Shown here piece after piece: positions 1-5,222 of a stretch of DNA of 8,142 bases. The stretch covers positions 1 to 8,142 of the forward strand of contig SKQM01000103.1 in NCBI GenBank assembly GCA_007119005.1, given 5' to 3'. Within the stretch, counting starts at the first letter, position 1. Every line of letters starts with the position of its first letter. The notes beneath the pieces were generated by a model. That model was not told where the DNA came from and did no database searches. It saw only the letters and a program-made list of their open reading frames with translations. The position numbers and the translations under genes were made by a program. The DNA is from Thioalkalivibrio sp. GTDB taxonomy: Bacteria; Pseudomonadota; Gammaproteobacteria; Ectothiorhodospirales; Ectothiorhodospiraceae.

Positions 1-1
1 C

Positions 2-163
2 CTCGAGGAACTCTTCGAGTTGCGCGATCCGTTGTATCAGGAGGTTGCGACGATCGTGCTGCAGGGTCGCACCCAGCGGGTTCGTGAAGCGGTGCAGGCC
101 GCCTGCGACGCGCTGCGGGCCCAGCGCCCGGATCTTTGTCCCATTTCCCACTCGCGACCGTAG
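2..163 (+). CDS. aroK: Shikimate kinase, C-terminal 53 residues (partial)
   Basis: The window opens inside a gene; frame 2 is open from position 2 to a TAG at 161-163. The visible tail begins LEELFELRDPLYQEVA. It matches the end of AroK-type shikimate kinases, where an L-E-x-L-x-x-x-R-x-PLY-x-E-x-A segment (the lid-proximal Arg and helix) precedes a short strand and the final amphipathic helix. AroK phosphorylates shikimate with ATP in the cytoplasmic chorismate pathway. The P-loop and shikimate-binding residues lie outside the window, so the assignment rests on this C-terminal signature alone. The last residues (CPISHSRP) look non-conserved and probably extend past the domain. aroB often follows aroK, but here the next gene is on the opposite strand only 14 bp away. 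A regulator with a shikimate-kinase-like C-terminal domain is a possible alternative. Confidence 0.62.
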   Translation, partial: LEELFELRDPLYQEVATIVLQGRTQRVREAVQAACDALRAQRPDLCPISHSRP

Positions 164-177
164 GAGCGGCCTCGGGT

Positions 178-612
178 TCAGTGGGTCGACTGGCGGCCGC
201 CGTTGGCCACGAAGACGCCGGCCGGATTCGGGGGCGCGCGCCGTCCGTGGGAGGCGTGGTGCTGCACCAGGCGCCAGCCGCGTTCCAGCTTGCGGTAGGT
301 CTGGGTCACGAAGATCGAACCGGTTGGCGTCAGATCGCCCGGCCGTGTGACGAGTTCCTCGGTGAGCAGGCAGGCGAGGTCGCCGCTGTCGTAGCGCGCG
401 ACGAGCTTCGGTTCGATGCCGATGTTGAGTTCCCTCGAGAACACCAGCAGCCAGCTCTCCATCACTTCCGCGACACCCCGGTGTGCCCGCTGGCTGCCCG
501 GGTGCAGGCAGACGAAGTCGGGCCGCTCCGCCCAGACGTCCATCATCGCCTCGATGTCCGCGGCCCGGAAGGCCGCGTAATAGGCCGCGCGCGCCTGGTC
601 GGGTGAATTCAT
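178..612 (-). CDS. NTF2/SnoaL-like family protein (paralogue 1)
   Basis: This 144-residue protein starts at ATG 612 and ends at TGA 178-180. The pattern is that of a small NTF2-like (SnoaL_3/DUF4440 type) alpha+beta cone: an N-terminal helix AYYAAFRAADIEAMMDVWA, the FVCLHPGS strand/turn at about residues 33-40, a helix ending MESW (51-54), then antiparallel strands ending in GWRLVQHHAS (112-121). These domains bind small molecules or dimerise; the ligand and reaction here are unknown. No signal peptide or membrane segment is seen. It lies 5 nt after the stop of the upstream paralogue, so it is probably translated by coupling; only a weak CCGG-type sequence precedes the ATG. The longer in-frame opening upstream runs through the neighbouring gene and is not used. 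The C-terminal 25 residues (rich in Arg, Pro and Gly) appear to be a non-domain tail. Confidence 0.85.
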   Translation of the reverse strand: MNSPDQARAAYYAAFRAADIEAMMDVWAERPDFVCLHPGSQRAHRGVAEVMESWLLVFSRELNIGIEPKLVARYDSGDLACLLTEELVTRPGDLTPTGSIFVTQTYRKLERGWRLVQHHASHGRRAPPNPAGVFVANGGRQSTH

Positions 613-617
613 CCGGA

Positions 618-1028
618 TCAGTGCAGTCCGGCCGATTCCAGTGCCGGGGGTGGCGAGGGGTCCGGTGCCCCGTGATGCAGCACCATTTGCCAGCCCTCGC
701 TGGTCAGCCGGTAGGCATTGGTTGCGAGGATCACCCCACGCCGCTGCCCGTCCACGAACAGCTGTTCGCGCACGTGGTGCACGACGAGCTTGCCGTGACC
801 GAGGACCACCACGTCGGTGGCCCGGACGACCACATCCTGCATCGCGGCCAGGATTTCGCCCCAGCTCTCCAGCACCGCTTCGCGGCCCTGCAACCGCTCG
901 CCCCCGGGGTGGACGCAGACGATGTCCGCATCGTCGGCCCAGACCTGGGTCATCAGCGCGATACTGCCCCGTTCGAATGCTTCGTAGAAAGCCTGTTCGG
1001 CAGCCTGTGCGGATTCGTACCCAGCCAT
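618..1028 (-). CDS. NTF2/SnoaL-like family protein (paralogue 2)
   Basis: This 136-residue protein starts at ATG 1028, chosen because a GGGGGAT ribosome-binding site lies just upstream and because domain similarity begins there; an in-frame ATG at 1079 has no such support. It is clearly homologous to the downstream gene. Both share FYxAF, the DI/SI-x-x-M-x-x-VWA helix, D-x-VC-x-HPG (residues 35-42), a G-x-x-x-V-x-ESW helix (48-56), and a closing GW-x-x-V-x-HH strand (112-119). The fold is that of the NTF2/SnoaL-like superfamily, often annotated 'nuclear transport factor 2 family'. Such proteins may be enzymes or ligand-binding domains, and no catalytic residue can be assigned confidently here. 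It is the first gene of a two-gene operon that diverges from the sugar kinase. No signal peptide is seen. Confidence 0.88.
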   Translation of the reverse strand: MAGYESAQAAEQAFYEAFERGSIALMTQVWADDADIVCVHPGGERLQGREAVLESWGEILAAMQDVVVRATDVVVLGHGKLVVHHVREQLFVDGQRRGVILATNAYRLTSEGWQMVLHHGAPDPSPPPALESAGLH

Positions 1029-1057
1029 CGCTATCCCCCGATTGCGGTTTGCCCGGC

Positions 1058-1086
1058 ATTGTAAGGCGCGTGGGCGCAAATGCCGA
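1058..1086 (-). promoter_or_regulatory. Candidate sigma-70 promoter for the NTF2-like gene pair
   Basis: Read on the minus strand, a TACAAT -10 box (1058-1063, 5 of 6 to consensus) lies 17 nt from a TCGGCA -35-like hexamer (1081-1086, 4 of 6). Transcription would start near 1051, giving a leader of about 20 nt that includes the GGGGGAT ribosome-binding site before the ATG at 1028. Spacing and position fit; the -35 match is weak. Confidence 0.42.
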
Positions 1087-1090
1087 CCAT

Positions 1091-1120
1091 CCCGGTAAAC
1101 TGACGGCTGGTTTTACCGGG
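1091..1120. promoter_or_regulatory. Perfect 9-bp inverted repeat covering the sugar-kinase ribosome-binding site
   Basis: CCCGGTAAA (1091-1099) and TTTACCGGG (1112-1120) are perfect reverse complements separated by 12 nt. The right arm ends in GGG, the first part of the GGGAG ribosome-binding site (1118-1122) of the sugar kinase that starts at 1129. The left arm contains TAAACT (1096-1101), a possible -10 box. If the whole repeat is transcribed it could form a hairpin that hides the ribosome-binding site; if TAAACT is the -10 box it is more likely a DNA operator. The sequence does not decide between these. Confidence 0.45.
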
Positions 1121-1128
1121 AGCGCCCC

Positions 1129-2004
1129 GTGGCCCGTATTCTCGTAACCGGCATCGCGACCATCGACCACGTGGTGGACGTCGATGCCTACCCCGAGGAG
1201 GATTCCGAGCAGCGCGCGCTGGGCAGCGAGACTCTGCCCGGAGGCAACGCAGCGAACACCGCGTACCTGCTCGCGCAGGCGGGGCATCGGGTTGATCTGG
1301 CGGCGGCGGTGGCGGTCGGCCCCGAGGGGGACCGGTTGCTCGAATGGCTGAGCGCGCGCGGGGTCGGTATCGAGCGCTGCGTGCGGCTTCCCGGGAGGAC
1401 CCCGACTTCCTGGATCCTGCGCTCCCGGGTCACTGGAAGCCGCACGATCGTGCACGACCGGGAGTTGCCCGAACTCGGCGCGAAGGTCCTGGACCAGCAG
1501 GGGCTGGAAGGCTACGACTGGTTTCATTTCGAAGGCCGCAACCCGGCAGAACTCCCGGCATTGCTGCGCGCGGTGCGCAGGTCAGCGGTCGATCAACCCG
1601 TGTCGCTGGAGCTCGAGAAGCCGCGCGCGGGCCTCGAGAAGAGTCTTCCGCTCGCAGACGTGCTGATGTACTCCCGGGGCTGGGTGCAGGCGCAGGGCGT
1701 GTCGGAACCCGAGGCGTTCATCGAGGCGGCGTCGGCCGCGCGGACGGAAACGCTGCAGACGCTGACCTGGGGGCATCGTGGCGCCTGGCTCGCCCAGCAC
1801 GGGCAGGTGCATCACTGCACGCCGGAGCCCGGTCTGCAGGTGCGCGACAGCCGAGGCGCCGGCGACAGCTTCAACGCCGGCCTGATCGACGCGCTGGTTT
1901 CGGGCGAAGCGCCGCAGCGTGCCCTGGAACGCGCGGTGCGTCTCGCCGAGCGCAAGCTTCGGCAATCCGGGCTGGACGGGCTCTTTGCGGCGTCGGGTCG
2001 CTGA
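1129..2004 (+). CDS. PfkB-family sugar kinase, ketohexokinase-like
   Basis: This 291-residue cytoplasmic kinase starts at GTG 1129, preceded by GGGAG with 6-nt spacing. It is a ribokinase/PfkB-fold enzyme: D13 and the GGN motif (38-40) in the sugar site, and the family signature DSRGAGDSFNAG at 240-251 with predicted catalytic base D246. The resemblance to animal ketohexokinase (fructokinase) is unusually strong: YPEEDSE (21-27), GGNAAN (38-43), GSRTI (103-107), W-x-H-x-EGRN (131-138), a VSLELEKPR-like strand (158-166), and a closing K-x-x-x-x-G-x-DG. Against human ketohexokinase (from memory), D13, D25, N40 and N43 fall on the fructose-contacting D15, D27, N42 and N45. The likely reaction is ATP-dependent phosphorylation of fructose or a related ketose, probably at C1, but this is inferred. 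It stands alone, divergent from the NTF2-like pair, with no sugar transporter or aldolase alongside. Confidence 0.88.
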   Translation: MARILVTGIATIDHVVDVDAYPEEDSEQRALGSETLPGGNAANTAYLLAQAGHRVDLAAAVAVGPEGDRLLEWLSARGVGIERCVRLPGRTPTSWILRSRVTGSRTIVHDRELPELGAKVLDQQGLEGYDWFHFEGRNPAELPALLRAVRRSAVDQPVSLELEKPRAGLEKSLPLADVLMYSRGWVQAQGVSEPEAFIEAASAARTETLQTLTWGHRGAWLAQHGQVHHCTPEPGLQVRDSRGAGDSFNAGLIDALVSGEAPQRALERAVRLAERKLRQSGLDGLFAASGR

Positions 2005-2026
2005 CGATCCAGGCGCCTCGGCAGGC

Positions 2027-2053
2027 GTCCTTCGACAGGCTCAGGACGAACGG
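2027..2053. repeat. REP-like short palindromic repeat unit
   Basis: The segment reads GTCCTTCGACAGGCTCAGG followed by ACGAACGG. It holds nested complementary arms: GTCCT (2027-2031) with AGGAC (2043-2047), and TTCG (2031-2034) with CGAA (2047-2050). From memory, close variants of this sequence are scattered in many proteobacterial genomes as repetitive extragenic palindromes. It lies 22 bp after the sugar-kinase stop, between convergent genes, a usual place for such elements. A neighbouring CGCCT-N4-AGGCG hairpin (2014-2027) could help end transcription, although no T-tract follows. Confidence 0.55.
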
Positions 2054-2133
2054 GGTGCGGAAGACTCGGCCTCGCCTGTGCGGATCAATCCTGGGGCGGA
2101 TTCGCTGTGTTCGGCGTTTCCCTGCCAGTTGCG

Positions 2134-2436
2134 TCAGGCGTGCCCGGCCGGGGTATCCGTGGCTGCGTGAAAATACTCGCTGTCGCGCCCAAGCTCATCG
2201 ACCAGTTCGTGCAGCACCGCCAGCCGGCTTTCGGGATCGCTGAACGGCGCGCAGGACTCGCAGAAGACATCGCCGCAGGGCTGCCGGCTGTACAGCCAGA
2301 AATGGATCGCGCCTGCCAGCAGGCCATCGGCCACCTCGTGCACGTCCGGCGAATGCCCGTCGGAGGAGAGCGTGTTGGCGAGGTCGATGAGTTTCTGCGC
2401 CGCGTTGTTGTAGGTTTCTTCGGTGATGTCGCTCAT
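2134..2436 (-). CDS. Uncharacterised 100-residue protein with a Cys cluster
   Basis: I do not recognise this protein with confidence. It starts at ATG 2436 with a GAGG ribosome-binding site a few bases upstream and ends at TGA 2134-2136. It is acidic and mostly helical: an N-terminal helix TYNNAAQKLIDLANTL (9-23), a second helix VADGLLAGAIHFWLYS (35-50), then a turn with C54, C59 and C62 (C-x4-C-x2-C), and a last helix RLAVLHELVDELGRD (71-85). The A-x-x-x-I-x-LAN helix followed by a small-residue helix recalls DUF3144-type small proteobacterial proteins, but this is a faint resemblance. With D65 or nearby His residues the Cys cluster could bind a metal; this is speculation. It lies 73 nt downstream of the phosphodiesterase gene on the same strand and may be cotranscribed or have its own promoter. 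Confidence 0.75.
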   Translation of the reverse strand: MSDITEETYNNAAQKLIDLANTLSSDGHSPDVHEVADGLLAGAIHFWLYSRQPCGDVFCESCAPFSDPESRLAVLHELVDELGRDSEYFHAATDTPAGHA

Positions 2437-2469
2437 CGCGGACCTCGCTAGCTGTCGATGACCGCATGC

Positions 2470-2475
2470 ATTTTA
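2470..2475 (-). promoter_or_regulatory. Possible -10 element upstream of the Cys-cluster protein gene
   Basis: On the minus strand GGTAAAATGC contains TAAAAT (5 of 6 to TATAAT) 33 nt before the ATG at 2436. No convincing -35 box lies at 16-18 nt; the sequence there is G-rich, and the nearest candidate, TGGGCA, is about 19 nt away. It may allow expression independent of the upstream gene. Confidence 0.28.
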
Positions 2476-2509
2476 CCCCGGTTCCGCCCCCGCCTGCCCA
2501 TTCCCTTCC

Positions 2510-3796
2510 TCAGGCGCGTCGTGGAAGCCGATCTTGCGAGCCTCCGGTGTGCGGGGTCGATTCGAAGGCCCGGCGAAACAACGGAATCTCGCGTTCTTCC
2601 CGGGTCAGTCCGCCGTGCGCACCCCGAAACTCGGGTCCAGTGTCGTCCCCGGCGGGATCGACCAGGTAGCTGTCGGCGTCCGGAAACAGCAGATAATCGC
2701 CCGCGCGTGCCTGCAGCTCCGGGTGCGGCCTGCCAGAGCCGAAGGCCCTGCCGGACAGCCATTCATTCATTTCGATCAGCTCGACGCTGGACCCGTAGGC
2801 TGCCTGGATCGCGCGGCGGAATTGCCGGTGCCGGTGCGGCTTCACGTGGGCGAGTGCGGCACGGGGTTCTCCCGTCAGTGGGTGGCGCAGGCAGGCGCTG
2901 ACCCCGGGGGCGTCGCGGATGTTCAGCCGTCGCGACACCGTGCGCATGCCGTGATCGGTGCTGGTGAGAAACAGGGCACCGGTTCCCTCCAACGCCCTGA
3001 GGATCCGGGCGTAAACGGCATCCACCTCCGCAAGATGATTGCGTACCTGCGCGCTGTCTGGGCCGAATTCGTGCCCGAGGTGGTCGAGGTGAGACCAGTA
3101 CAGGTAGGTGTAGTGGGGAACGCCGGTGCTGGCCCTCACGTGTGCTCCGAGCAATGCCGGCAGCTCTTCCAGACGTCGAAAGTTCATCACCGTCGCCGAG
3201 CCGCTCATCAGGCGGTTGTAGGAGGAATGGGCGATCGCGGCCGGTGAGATCATCGTGGTTCGGCGCGGCAGTCGCTCGATCAGCAGCGGGGGGTGGATCC
3301 GGCTTTGCAGCTCCAGTGTGCTCAGTGCGGCGGAATTGCCGCCGAGGTCCGCTTCCCGTGCGGGAAGCACCGTCAGCGTCCGCTGCGGATGGGGCAGATA
3401 GGTGCGCCAGCCGAGCAGACCGTGCTGCGCAGGACTCACGCCGGTGAAGACACTGGTGATGGCGCTCGCGGTGGTGCTGGGGAAGACGGTCTCGATCTGC
3501 TGGAAGAGGTCGGTCCGCAGCGCGGGTGTGTGACTCAGGTAATCAAGCGCGAAGCCGTCGATCAGCCAGAACAGTACGTGGCTGTGCCGGGAGACCGCTT
3601 CCGGCGGAAGCGCGGGCAGCGGGAATGCGGGGTTCAGCGGGCTCTCGCTGCCCAACCCCCGTTCCAGGCTTGCGAGCAGGTTGATGAGGCCGTGTTCGGG
3701 CGGCGCGGCGGAATTCCAGCGGCGCGCCGCCCCTTCCGGTTCGCCCTGCGCCCAGAGTGTTGCCGCGGTCACGTGTTCAGGGCTTTCCGCCACCAT
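2510..3796 (-). CDS. Alkaline-phosphatase-superfamily type I phosphodiesterase / nucleotide pyrophosphatase
   Basis: This 428-residue enzyme has the full metal-site pattern of the type I phosphodiesterase/NPP branch (PF01663 type): FWLIDG with D80, PSTTASAITSVFTG with the probable nucleophile T109, SHLDHLGHEFGP with D238 and H242, STDHGM with D281 and H282, and GAHGG with H394. These would hold two Zn ions and cleave a phosphomonoester or phosphodiester; the substrate is unknown. No signal peptide or membrane segment is visible, so it should act in the cytoplasm, unlike many relatives. ATG 3796 lies inside the end of bolA (20-nt overlap) without a clear ribosome-binding site. GTG 3772, just past the bolA stop and preceded by GGAAAG, is a real alternative start; both keep the domain whole. 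Translational coupling to bolA is likely. The first 65 residues are a poorly conserved helical lead-in. Confidence 0.88.
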   Translation of the reverse strand: MVAESPEHVTAATLWAQGEPEGAARRWNSAAPPEHGLINLLASLERGLGSESPLNPAFPLPALPPEAVSRHSHVLFWLIDGFALDYLSHTPALRTDLFQQIETVFPSTTASAITSVFTGVSPAQHGLLGWRTYLPHPQRTLTVLPAREADLGGNSAALSTLELQSRIHPPLLIERLPRRTTMISPAAIAHSSYNRLMSGSATVMNFRRLEELPALLGAHVRASTGVPHYTYLYWSHLDHLGHEFGPDSAQVRNHLAEVDAVYARILRALEGTGALFLTSTDHGMRTVSRRLNIRDAPGVSACLRHPLTGEPRAALAHVKPHRHRQFRRAIQAAYGSSVELIEMNEWLSGRAFGSGRPHPELQARAGDYLLFPDADSYLVDPAGDDTGPEFRGAHGGLTREEREIPLFRRAFESTPHTGGSQDRLPRRA

Positions 3797-4091
3797 GACA
3801 CGGCGGGGAATCCGGCACCCGTCCGGCGCGTTCGAACCACTGTTCGGGATCCAGCGTGTGTAGAGCCAGCGCGTGAATGCCCCCGGCCAGTTCATCCGCG
3901 AGCACCTGATTGACCATCCGGTGCCGGGCCACAAGCTTCTGGCCGGCGAAGGCCTCGCTGACCAGTGTGACCTTGAAGTGCGATTCGGAGCCGGGGGGCA
4001 CGCTGTGCATATGGCTCTCGTTCACCACCTCGAGGTGCACGGGATGGAAGTGCTGCTCAAGCTTGTCGGTAATGCGCTGCTGTTGGGTCAT
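3777..4091 (-). CDS. bolA: BolA family transcriptional/Fe-S regulator
   Basis: This 104-residue protein is nearly collinear with E. coli BolA. It has LEVVNESHMHSVPPGSESHFKV (residues 20-41), ARHRMVNQVLADEL (55-68) with the conserved His/Arg pair, the HALALHT strand (73-79), and the C-terminal SPPCHGGG that marks the true BolA subgroup. BolA proteins have a class II KH-like fold, form [2Fe-2S]-bridged complexes with monothiol glutaredoxin, and in E. coli affect morphology and biofilm genes under stress. H57 and the Ser/His-rich 27-38 loop are candidate cluster-contact residues. ATG 4091 gives the family's normal length; the ribosome-binding site is weak. Its 3' end overlaps the phosphodiesterase gene by 20 nt, so the two are probably one transcript. 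No glutaredoxin gene lies in the window. Confidence 0.96.
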   Translation of the reverse strand: MTQQQRITDKLEQHFHPVHLEVVNESHMHSVPPGSESHFKVTLVSEAFAGQKLVARHRMVNQVLADELAGGIHALALHTLDPEQWFERAGRVPDSPPCHGGGKP

Positions 4092-4125
4092 CGCTGATCG
4101 GATCCGGGGGCGAGGTTTGCCCTAA

Positions 4126-4153
4126 AGCATACCCGCACCGGCCTTCAAGGCAA
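4126..4153 (-). promoter_or_regulatory. Candidate sigma-70 promoter for bolA
   Basis: On the minus strand TTGCCT (4148-4153) and TATGCT (4126-4131) are separated by 16 nt. Each matches the consensus hexamer at 4 of 6 positions. The predicted start near 4119 gives a leader of about 28 nt before the bolA ATG. A perfect 11-nt palindrome, GCCTTCAAGGC (4141-4151), overlaps the -35 box and could be an operator. In E. coli bolA also has a growth-phase promoter, but no such element can be confirmed here. Confidence 0.42.
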
Positions 4154-4191
4154 TTGACCGTTGCGGGCTCGAGGGCGTTCGGCTCAGTGCA

Positions 4192-4229
4192 CCACGAAGG
4201 TCACGACGCCACGAAGTCAACGTGAAGGA
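4192..4229. repeat. Short degenerate CCACGAAG repeat tract
   Basis: CCACGAAG occurs at 4192-4199 and again at 4209-4216, followed by the looser ACGTGAAGG (4220-4228); CACGACG (4202-4208) lies between as a diverged unit. The tract sits in the 164-bp gap between tatD and bolA and contains no supported gene. Similar CACGAAG-rich tracts occur in environmental proteobacteria as far as I recall; the function is unknown. I see no strong terminator in the gap. Confidence 0.35.
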
Positions 4230-4255
4230 ACGCGGAGTGTGCCGGGGTTTTTCCC

Positions 4256-5050
4256 TCATTCCGCGAGACCGTAGAAGACCCGCGCGTTGGCGGTGGTGCC
4301 TTGGGCGAGCGCGTCGACCGTGGTGCCGCGCAGCCGCGCCACGTGCTCGCCGATGTGGGGCAGGAACGACGGTTCGTTGCGCCGCCCGTGGGGCAACCCT
4401 TTCGGCAGGGTCCGCGGCAGCAGGTACGGGGCGTCGGTTTCCAGCAGCAGGCGGTCCTCGGGTATCTGCGGGACCAGCGCCTGCAGATCCTGTCCGCGGC
4501 GCTCATCGCAGACCCATCCGGTCACCCCGATGTGGCAAGCCATCTCGAGGTAGCGGTCCAGCGCTGCGCCATCGCTGGTGAAGCAGTGCACGACCGCCGC
4601 AGGCAGACGGTCGCGGTATCGCTGCAGGATGTCACCGAAGTCGCGGCTCGCCTCGCGTTCGTGCAGGAACACCGGTTTACCGAGGTCGGCCGCCAGTTCC
4701 AGCTGCGCCTCGAACGCGTGCCGCTGGGCGGTGGGTGTGGAGTGGTTGCGGTAGTAGTCCAGGCCCATCTCGCCCATCGCGACCACCAGTGGATGCGCGG
4801 CGTCCTCGGCAAAGCGGTAGGCGGTGCGGTCCTGCCATTGGCTTGCGTGATGCGGATGCACGCCCAGCGTCGCGCGCATGCGTTCCGGATAGGTCTCCGC
4901 GAGCTCGATGCAGCGCCCGCTCTCCCTCTCGTCGGAGCCGGTGACCAGAAGCCAGCGCACGCCGGCGCCGGCGGCACGCTCCACGACCGCGTCGAGGTCA
5001 TGCTTGAAGCTCTCGTGGGTGAGATTGGCGCAGATGTCGATCCATTCCAT
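4256..5050 (-). CDS. tatD: TatD family metal-dependent deoxyribonuclease
   Basis: This 264-residue TIM-barrel hydrolase of the TatD subgroup begins, like E. coli TatD, with DICANLT (residues 5-11) in place of the D-x-H-x-H of other relatives. Metal and catalytic elements follow in order: GVHPHH (63-68), GEMGLDYYR (93-101) with E94, FLHEREA (128-134) with H130, VVHCFT (154-159) with H155, GWVCDERRG (178-186), and LLLETDAPYL (201-210) with D206. It also keeps the RRNEP motif. TatD is a cytoplasmic Mg-dependent 3'-5' exonuclease that trims single-stranded DNA or RNA and is linked to oxidative-damage repair; it is not part of the Tat translocon. ATG 5050 is chosen by homology. The nearest G-rich ribosome-binding site is about 14 nt away, and a TTCACG-18-TAGCAT promoter-like pair (5058-5087) would give an almost leaderless message. 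It diverges from pepN. Confidence 0.95.
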   Translation of the reverse strand: MEWIDICANLTHESFKHDLDAVVERAAGAGVRWLLVTGSDERESGRCIELAETYPERMRATLGVHPHHASQWQDRTAYRFAEDAAHPLVVAMGEMGLDYYRNHSTPTAQRHAFEAQLELAADLGKPVFLHEREASRDFGDILQRYRDRLPAAVVHCFTSDGAALDRYLEMACHIGVTGWVCDERRGQDLQALVPQIPEDRLLLETDAPYLLPRTLPKGLPHGRRNEPSFLPHIGEHVARLRGTTVDALAQGTTANARVFYGLAE

Positions 5051-5110
5051 GCGCGTTATGCTAACTCCCCCGCGGGCTTTTCGTGAACGCGCGTGGCTCC
5101 TGCGCATGAA

Positions 5111-5222
5111 GGAGGCGGGCCGGGTGTTCCGATTGCCGGCCGTCGGCGGCCACGGAAGGCCGCCGTCGAGCGCACATGGACGTCTTGAGCGTGCCGGCAA
5201 TCGGAACACCCGGCCCGCTTCC
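5111..5222. repeat. 112-bp fold-back element with near-perfect ~30-bp inverted arms
   Basis: The left arm 5115-5140 and right arm 5193-5218 are perfect reverse complements over 26 bp (left arm begins GCGGGCCGGGTGTTCC). Four further outer pairs (5111-5114 with 5219-5222) extend it to 30 bp with one G-T mismatch. The 52-nt interior holds a second hairpin, CGGCGGCC (5144-5151) with GGCCGCCG (5158-5165) around a 6-nt loop. The element lies between divergent tatD and pepN, so it is not a simple terminator, and it contains no supported coding frame. Its form suggests a MITE- or BIME-like dispersed element or a large cruciform or structured-RNA site. I recall similar GC-rich hairpins between gammaproteobacterial genes but cannot confirm a family. 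Confidence 0.85.

Noticed and set aside
613..1527. Upstream extension of the first NTF2-like gene into a 449-residue reading frame.
   Set aside because: The extension runs out of frame through the second NTF2-like gene and antisense through the sugar kinase. Homology begins only at ATG 612.
2085..2327. An 80-codon minus-strand frame overlapping the Cys-cluster protein.
   Set aside because: The other frame (2134-2436) has the ribosome-binding site and amphipathic helices; this one shows neither.
3293..3913. A 206-codon plus-strand open frame.
   Set aside because: It lies antisense to the phosphodiesterase and bolA and shows no domain, ribosome-binding site or conserved motif.
3797..3934. A longer start for the phosphodiesterase, inside bolA.
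   Set aside because: The added 46 residues are the out-of-frame reading of bolA, rich in Trp/Arg and without similarity to the family.
4192..4229. Possible CRISPR array in the CACGAAG tract.
   Set aside because: The repeats are only about 8 bp, degenerate, and lack regular spacers or any cas gene.
4242..4255. GGGG-TTTTT-CCC just past the tatD stop as an intrinsic terminator.
   Set aside because: The stem is only 3 bp and, read in the tatD direction, has A's rather than T's; too weak to call.
4301..5086. A 261-codon plus-strand open frame opposite tatD.
   Set aside because: TatD on the other strand is complete with all metal ligands, and this frame has no recognisable feature.
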